Below, piece after piece: positions 58,802-64,000 of a stretch of 64,000 bases of DNA; position 1 is the first letter of the stretch, and each line of letters begins with the position of its first letter. A model generated the notes under the pieces. The model ran no database searches and was not told the origin of the DNA. It worked only from the letters and a program-made list of their open reading frames with translations. The stretch is taken from assembly GCA_030077755.1 (NCBI GenBank), contig JAQJZZ010000005.1, positions 2,294,001 to 2,358,000 on the forward strand, in the 5' to 3' direction. The DNA comes from Filosporella fistucella. Taxonomy: Eukaryota; Ascomycota; Leotiomycetes; Helotiales. The translations under genes were made by a program, and so were the position numbers.

Positions 58802-60381
58802 ATGGCGACAAAACATCTAGCAACATGGTCTCACAACCTCCAATACTCCGATCTCCCCCCAAATGTCATACAAGCCGCAACACGCAGTTTTTACAACTGG
58901 GCTGGCTGCGCCATAGGCGGGAGTAAACATGAAGCCACAACCATAGCTGTACGTCTCCAAAGTCCCAAAACACCCCTACAAGATCCTCTTCAATAGTCTG
59001 AACGATCCCAGTATAACACACTCAAACCGTTCTTCGGTCCGCCAAGCTCTTCCCTCCTTGGTCACAAAGGCAATCTCCAAATAGACGCTCAGCACGCTGC
59101 CCTAATAAACGGAATAGCATCTCATGTCCATGATTACGACGACACGCATCTAGATACTATTATCCATCCCACGGGTCCGGTGGCAAGTGCTTTACTTGCT
59201 GTTGCCGAGATGAGGGGTGATGTGAGTGGTAAAGAGTTTTTGCTTGCGCTTGTGGTGGGGATAGAGGCGGAGTGTAAGGTTGGATTGGCGGTCTGGGCTG
59301 AACATTATGATGTTGGTTGGTTAGTATTCCTTTCCCTACTTTGTACTGTTTTGAGATTTGAGAATTTGGTAGGGAGAGGGAGAGAGGTGATTGAGATATT
59401 AAACCTTTCTGGAAGAATTGGGGAAGAATAGAATACTGATGCAGAACCAGGCATATCACATCCACAACAGGCTCCATCGGTGCCGCAGTCGCAGTATCTA
59501 AACTCCTCTCCCTCTCCATCACACAAACCACCCACGCCATCGGCATCGCAGCAACTCAAGTAACCGGTCTCCGCGAGATGTTCGGCTCACACACTAAATC
59601 TTTCCATCCCGGCCGAGCAGCACAGAACGGACTTTTAGCTGCTTTCTTAGCCGAAGGAGGATATACAAGCAGTGAGCAAGCAATAGAAGCGAAACGGGGA
59701 TGGGCGAATGTAGTCGGTGTGACGAAGAAAGGTATTGGGGCGGATTTGGAGAAATGGGTTGGCGAAGGGGGAGACGAAGTGGGGTTATGGAGAGAGGGAA
59801 AAGGAAGATGGGAGATATTGAGGAATAGCTTTAAGCCGTTTCCGTGCGGGATTGTGATTCATCCTGTTATTGATGGGTGTTCACAGATTTATTCTGAGAT
59901 GCGGAAAGAGGGGTTGAGGGTCGAGGATATTAAATCTGTGCATGCGAGAGTTCATCCTTTGGTCTTGGAATTGACTGGGAAGAAGACACCAAAAGACGGG
60001 TTAGAGGGGAAATTTAGTGTTTATCATGGTGCGGCGATAGGATTGATATATGGCAAGGGTACACCGAGCGAGTATGAGGATGATGTTGTTCGCGATCCAG
60101 GATTGATTTCCGTGAGGGATAAAGTTGTTGCGGAAGCGGATGGGAAATTAGCTGCTGATGAAGCGCTTATCACTGTTATGATGAGTGATGGGAGGACGAT
60201 GGAGAAACATGTTGAACATGCGGTAGGTAGTTTGGAGGTACTGATGGACGATGAGATGTTGAAGCAGAAATTCAAGGATCAGGGTGTTGGCGTTCTTGCA
60301 GAGGGAATCGAGGCTGCGAGTGAGGCTTGTTGGAATATCGAGGACGTGAAGGATATGAAGGATATTACGATACTTCTCTAA
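58802..60381 (+). CDS. MmgE/PrpD family protein
   Basis: Three exons (introns 58949-59011 and 59320-59450) give about 461 aa. Family hallmarks: VIQAATRSFYNWAGCAIGGS at the N-terminus, SHVHDYDDTHLDTIIHPTGP near residue 90 (the conserved Asp/His active-site loop), TGSIGAAVAVSKLLSL, and GLREMFGSHTKSFHPGRAA with the conserved lysine and histidine. The family includes 2-methylcitrate dehydratase and cis-aconitate decarboxylase (itaconate formation); which reaction applies cannot be told by eye. Without flanking citrate-carrier or methylcitrate-cycle genes the pathway is open. No targeting peptide is evident. Confidence 0.88.
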
Positions 60382-61455
60382 CAAGAAGGGATATGTAGCT
60401 GTAGGTGTATCAGCATAGAACTAGTGCTAGATTGTTTTGGTAGAGCGGCCGTGCAGACAAATCGGGGCAATCTTGCGAACAGATACAATTGAAGTGTTAG
60501 ACGTCGGACAGCGAGGCATATATGATGATGCCGAAGTGAAAGCTGGAGACGGGACAAGAAAGACATTTCTTTTCACGCCACGGGATTCATAGTCCAAGTT
60601 ATAACATGCCTTCCCAGAAGATCCGTTGTACCAATTTCCAAATAACCAGAATGAAGGTTATAATTGGGGGATTCGGTGCGGAATAACCACCACCAGCCAC
60701 ATCGTACGGCGACGGAAGAGCAAAGGCGCCATCACTAAGCTTAAATAAACATGATCGATATTAACCAGTGATAAGGAGAACCAGGTCAACAATCAAACCA
60801 GGGTAATAATCATAAAATAAATCTACCAGTTGAAAACCAGCAAGTGGCAAATATTGGAATCGTTCAGCTTCAGGGGCGACTATCCCACGCGAGCTTCTCA
60901 CGCATGAATTTTGTTCCTTATTCAGCGCCAACTCAGGGGCAGCGCGTCAAACCAGAAGGCCAAGCGGCCCGTATCGCAAACGCCAAAAATCGCTGTGGAT
61001 ACCAACCCGTCTTGCACAGCTCATCAACAGCTACACCGTATCCGTTTTCCGTACTGGAACAAAATCAATGAGATGAGAGGGTTCATCGGGACTTTATCAT
61101 GTTGTGAGAGTTGGTGTTACCTTGAAACCCGAGGCGTGCTTCCCTGTCTCGCATAGGCACGAAGCGAGCATACAATTGGTGCCTGTGCGGAGAACAGACC
61201 TCGTCCCAAGTATTCGGTAGATTGCTTTTGGAGAGATGCAGTCTTTACAGATGCGCGATTCCAGTATTGGGTCGGAGGCTGAGCAGAGCTGAAACTGCTC
61301 ATTGAACTATTCCGATGAGATCAATATTCCAGGGTCGCGAGTCGACGCCATCGATCATGGGTTTTGCTGCGGGATGCACGTCGATAGGGGATACAAGTAT
61401 GATGGGTACTCGGGCTTGGGGGAGGGGCATCCTGATTCTTTAGGTAGATTTCAAG
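60382..61455. other. Intergenic region
   Basis: About 1.1 kb with no recognised gene. Frames at 60844-61071 and 60911-61156 overlap each other and lack features. The end of the region is the promoter of the nucleoside transporter gene. Confidence 0.45.
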
Positions 61456-63793
61456 ATGGATTCTTCAGACGACGTTTCTAGCCTCAAGAAACCGGGCTCG
61501 GTTTTCACGGAACGAAGGATGTCGATGTCACTTCGGTCTATACAGGAGGAGCGGTCAAATGAATCGTTGTCGAATTTCGACACTACGAATTATGATACCA
61601 CGATGTCGTCGGAGAATAGTGGAGGGAAGTTGTTAGGGAGGAAATATCAACGACATCAGGCTCACAGGAGCAGGAGCAGGAGTCGAAGCAAGAACCGGAT
61701 CATCGATCGAAGTCGGAATGATTATGCTTCGTATCTTGAACATCATCGGCCATCAACAGCTCAGACGGATAAGAGGAGTGTGAGATCTTACTTCTCGACA
61801 AGAATAGATACTAGGTTTGACGGTCCGAAAATTGATATGTATCGCCATGACAGACCACCAACTGGGCAATTCCCTCCTGTGACAGGGTACTCGGAACAAC
61901 CACCACAGAGATTGGAGACCGGAGAGAGCGAGCATCCTGCAAGAGAAGTGAGTGAGCACAGGAGGACAGCCAAAGTATTTGTCCATGTGTTCCTCGCGTT
62001 GTTTTTCACAGGGTAAGTCGTTCAAAAGAATAGTCCGTCTTGGGTTCTAACCATCGTAGATGGTGGATCGCCAGCCTCATTCTACATAAATCCGATAAGA
62101 ATTGGATTGTTCCGTTCCTGCTCTGGCTCGCAATCGTAGTCAGAATGGTAACGTTCTACGTTAATATTGAGTTTTTGATGGATCCTTTCTACTGGATTTG
62201 GGATAAAACGGCACCTAAAATCAAGGATGTTACACCAAAGAAGCTCCAGCTTCCGATTAGTGCATTGCTTGTAGCTGTCGTGGTAATTGTTGGAGCAATG
62301 GCGACACCAGAATTCGAGGACAACACGAGGTTAAATCGGGCAGTCAGTCTAGCTGGACTTGCAGGATTTATTTTCTTACTGTGGGGAACATCCAGGAACC
62401 GAAGAATGGTCGACTGGCATACAGTGATTGTAGGAATATTGATGCAATTTATTATTGCTTTGTTTGTACTCCGGACACAGGCTGGATACGACATCTTCAA
62501 CTTCATCTCAGAGCTTTGCCGGTCATTCCTGGGGTTTGCTGATACTGGATTGGCTTTCCTTACCGACTCAAGCGTGCCGACGATAGGATGGTTTGTGGTT
62601 AGTATTGTACCGCCCATAATCTTCTTTGCAGGCATTGCACAACTCCTTTCATACTGGTAAGAATCTCAAGGTGGAACGAGAGTACCAAGCTGACGAGAAC
62701 AGGGGCGTACTTCCATGGTTCGTGAGGAAATCGGCAATCTTCTTCTTCTGGGCCTTGCGGGTCTCCGGCGTCGAAGCAATTGTTGCAACTACCTCCCCAT
62801 TCCTCGGACAGGGCGAAGCTGTCATGTTGATACGACCATTCATTTCACACATCACCAACGCCGAATTACATCAAATAATGTGCTCTGGTTTTGCGACGAT
62901 AGCTGGGAGTGTGCTGGTCGCGTATATCAGTCTTGGTATCAATGGTCAGGCGTTGATATCATCGTGTGTTATGTCAATACCAGCCTCTTTAGTAGTAAGC
63001 AAATTGAGATACCCAGAGGAGGAAGAGACGTTTAGTGGGCAGTATGTTGTGATTTCGGAGTTGAATCGAAACAACGGAGTCAATTTCGTACATGCTTTCA
63101 CGAATGGTAAACACTCTACGATGGCCGTTCGTGCGATGGCAATGGCTAATGATTTCAAGGTGTCTGGCTCGGCTTGAAGATCGCAGGAATCGTTGTATCT
63201 GTACTGGCGAGCGTTATTGCTTTGGTAGCACTGGTTGATGGATTGCTCACATGGTGGGGAGGATACATAAATATTGGACCCGAGACACCCTTGACTTTGG
63301 AGCTGATGTTAAGTTACTTGTTATATCCGGTCGCCTTCCTGTTGGGAGTGCCTCGAAATGGCGATCTATTGAAAGTAGCACGATTGATCGGGATTAAGAT
63401 CCTCAAGGTATGTCTGACACCACAACTCCCACCCGAGTACTAAAGACGTCATCCTAGAACGAGTTCGTTGCTTTCGAAGCTCTCCAGAAAGACCCCATGT
63501 ACGCAACATTAAGTAGCCGTTCTCGACTCATCGCGACCTTCAGTCTCTGTGGATTTGGGAATGTAGGCGCCATGGGAACTCAGATAGGGCTACTTTCACA
63601 GATGGCACCAGAAAGAAGTAGTGATATCGCTCGAGTAGCCGGAAGTGCTCTGCTCTCAGGCATCATCTCCACATTGCTGAGTGCGTCAATGGCTGGAATA
63701 TTGATTACCGACCAGGCGGCTTTGTTTTCGACTGAAGCATTAAATATGACGATGGGTAATTCGACTATAATAAGTAGTGTGATAGGTGGTTGA
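61456..63793 (+). CDS. Concentrative nucleoside transporter (CNT), with apparent frameshift
   Basis: Introns 62013-62059, 62657-62702 and 63408-63457. Residues 1-170 are a polar Ser/Arg cytosolic tail; the CNT core follows with spans such as WLAIVVRMVTFYVNIEFL, the gate/core segment SGVEAIVATTSPFLGQGEA, then FVVSIVPPIIFFAGIAQLL, and the C-terminal block FGNVGAMGTQIGLLSQMAPE. CNTs import nucleosides with H+ or Na+. The frame breaks near 63160: ANDFK leads to VSGSA and TGA (63175-63177), whereas one extra base gives GVWLGLKIAGIV, and the protein continues in the shifted frame to TGA at 63793. No intron fits there. So it is a recent pseudogene, a sequence error or an unusual recoding site; all other motifs are intact. 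Confidence 0.85.
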
Positions 63794-64000
63794 AGGCACG
63801 TTGTGGTCGCCCTGTATTGATAGCATGATATTCACGAACTTGAAATGATAATACTTGATTATAATGAGTGTCGAAGCCAAGCAAGAAATTATTGTAAAAA
63901 TATGAGTTGCGAACGTGTCGACCGAGCACGCGTCCAGCTCCGGATTTAGATGCAAGTGGCAGAATGGTTAAAAATTGGCGCGACATCGAATTAATTGTAG
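63794..64000. other. 3' flank of the transporter gene to window end
   Basis: About 200 bp. The string GGCAGAATGGTTAAA near 63958 recalls the start of a tRNA-Leu/Ser D arm, but the window ends too soon to test for a cloverleaf. Otherwise nothing seen. Confidence 0.35.

Noticed and set aside
63950..64000. tRNA-like start at the window end
   Set aside because: Only a short match to a D-arm pattern; no acceptor stem or T arm visible before the window ends.

Overview
This is a gene-rich nuclear segment of a filamentous ascomycete (Pezizomycotina). Introns are mostly 43-90 bp with GT-AG ends and CTAAC-like branch sites. Typical fungal families are present: Zn2Cys6 regulators, HET proteins, CBM1-tailed plant cell wall enzymes, fungal MFS permeases, fungal P450. 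Two xylan-active enzymes with cellulose-binding tails, a GH43 enzyme next to a regulator and a sugar permease, a LysM remnant and two small Cys-rich secreted proteins suggest a plant-associated or litter-decaying species. A leotiomycete-like identity is only an impression.

Layout. 0-10.5 kb: a DUF2985 membrane protein, a ~124-bp minisatellite, a secreted GH37 trehalase, a GFA/CENP-V zinc protein and a G-run cluster. 10.6-12.8 kb: a decayed HET-domain pseudogene. 13.6-20.5 kb: GH11 xylanase-CBM1, cytochrome P450, SMP-30-like propeller, and CE5 acetylxylan esterase-CBM1. 22.7-30 kb: a CCHC zinc-knuckle protein and a conserved housekeeping block (POP7, RAV2/Rogdi, NIPSNAP, ATP18). 30-35.4 kb: gene-poor. 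35.4-44.3 kb: a Cys-rich secreted protein, then Zn2Cys6 factor, GH43 and MFS sugar porter. 44.8-49 kb: RRP40 and SSZ1 sharing a divergent promoter, then a conserved unknown protein. 49-53 kb: LysM remnant, GPI-type surface protein, AT-rich islands with degenerate repeats and a two-span membrane protein. 53.4-64 kb: Dal5-type permease, second small secreted protein, a MITE with TA target duplication, an MmgE/PrpD protein and a concentrative nucleoside transporter broken by an apparent 1-bp frameshift.

How genes work together. The xylanase and acetylxylan esterase would jointly open acetylated xylan, and both carry GGCTAA-type (XlnR/Xyr1) motifs upstream. The 37-44 kb trio looks like a local hemicellulose-oligosaccharide module: regulator, GH43 without an obvious signal peptide, and sugar importer. 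RRP40/SSZ1 and POP7/RAV2 are divergent pairs of RNA-processing, translation and V-ATPase genes.

I found no rRNA, tRNA, CRISPR or intact transposase. Nothing here is clearly a wholly new system. The most noteworthy items are the hemicellulose loci, the secreted Cys-rich proteins, the decaying HET and LysM genes, the MITE and the minisatellites. All exon structures were read by eye from splice signals and frame continuity.
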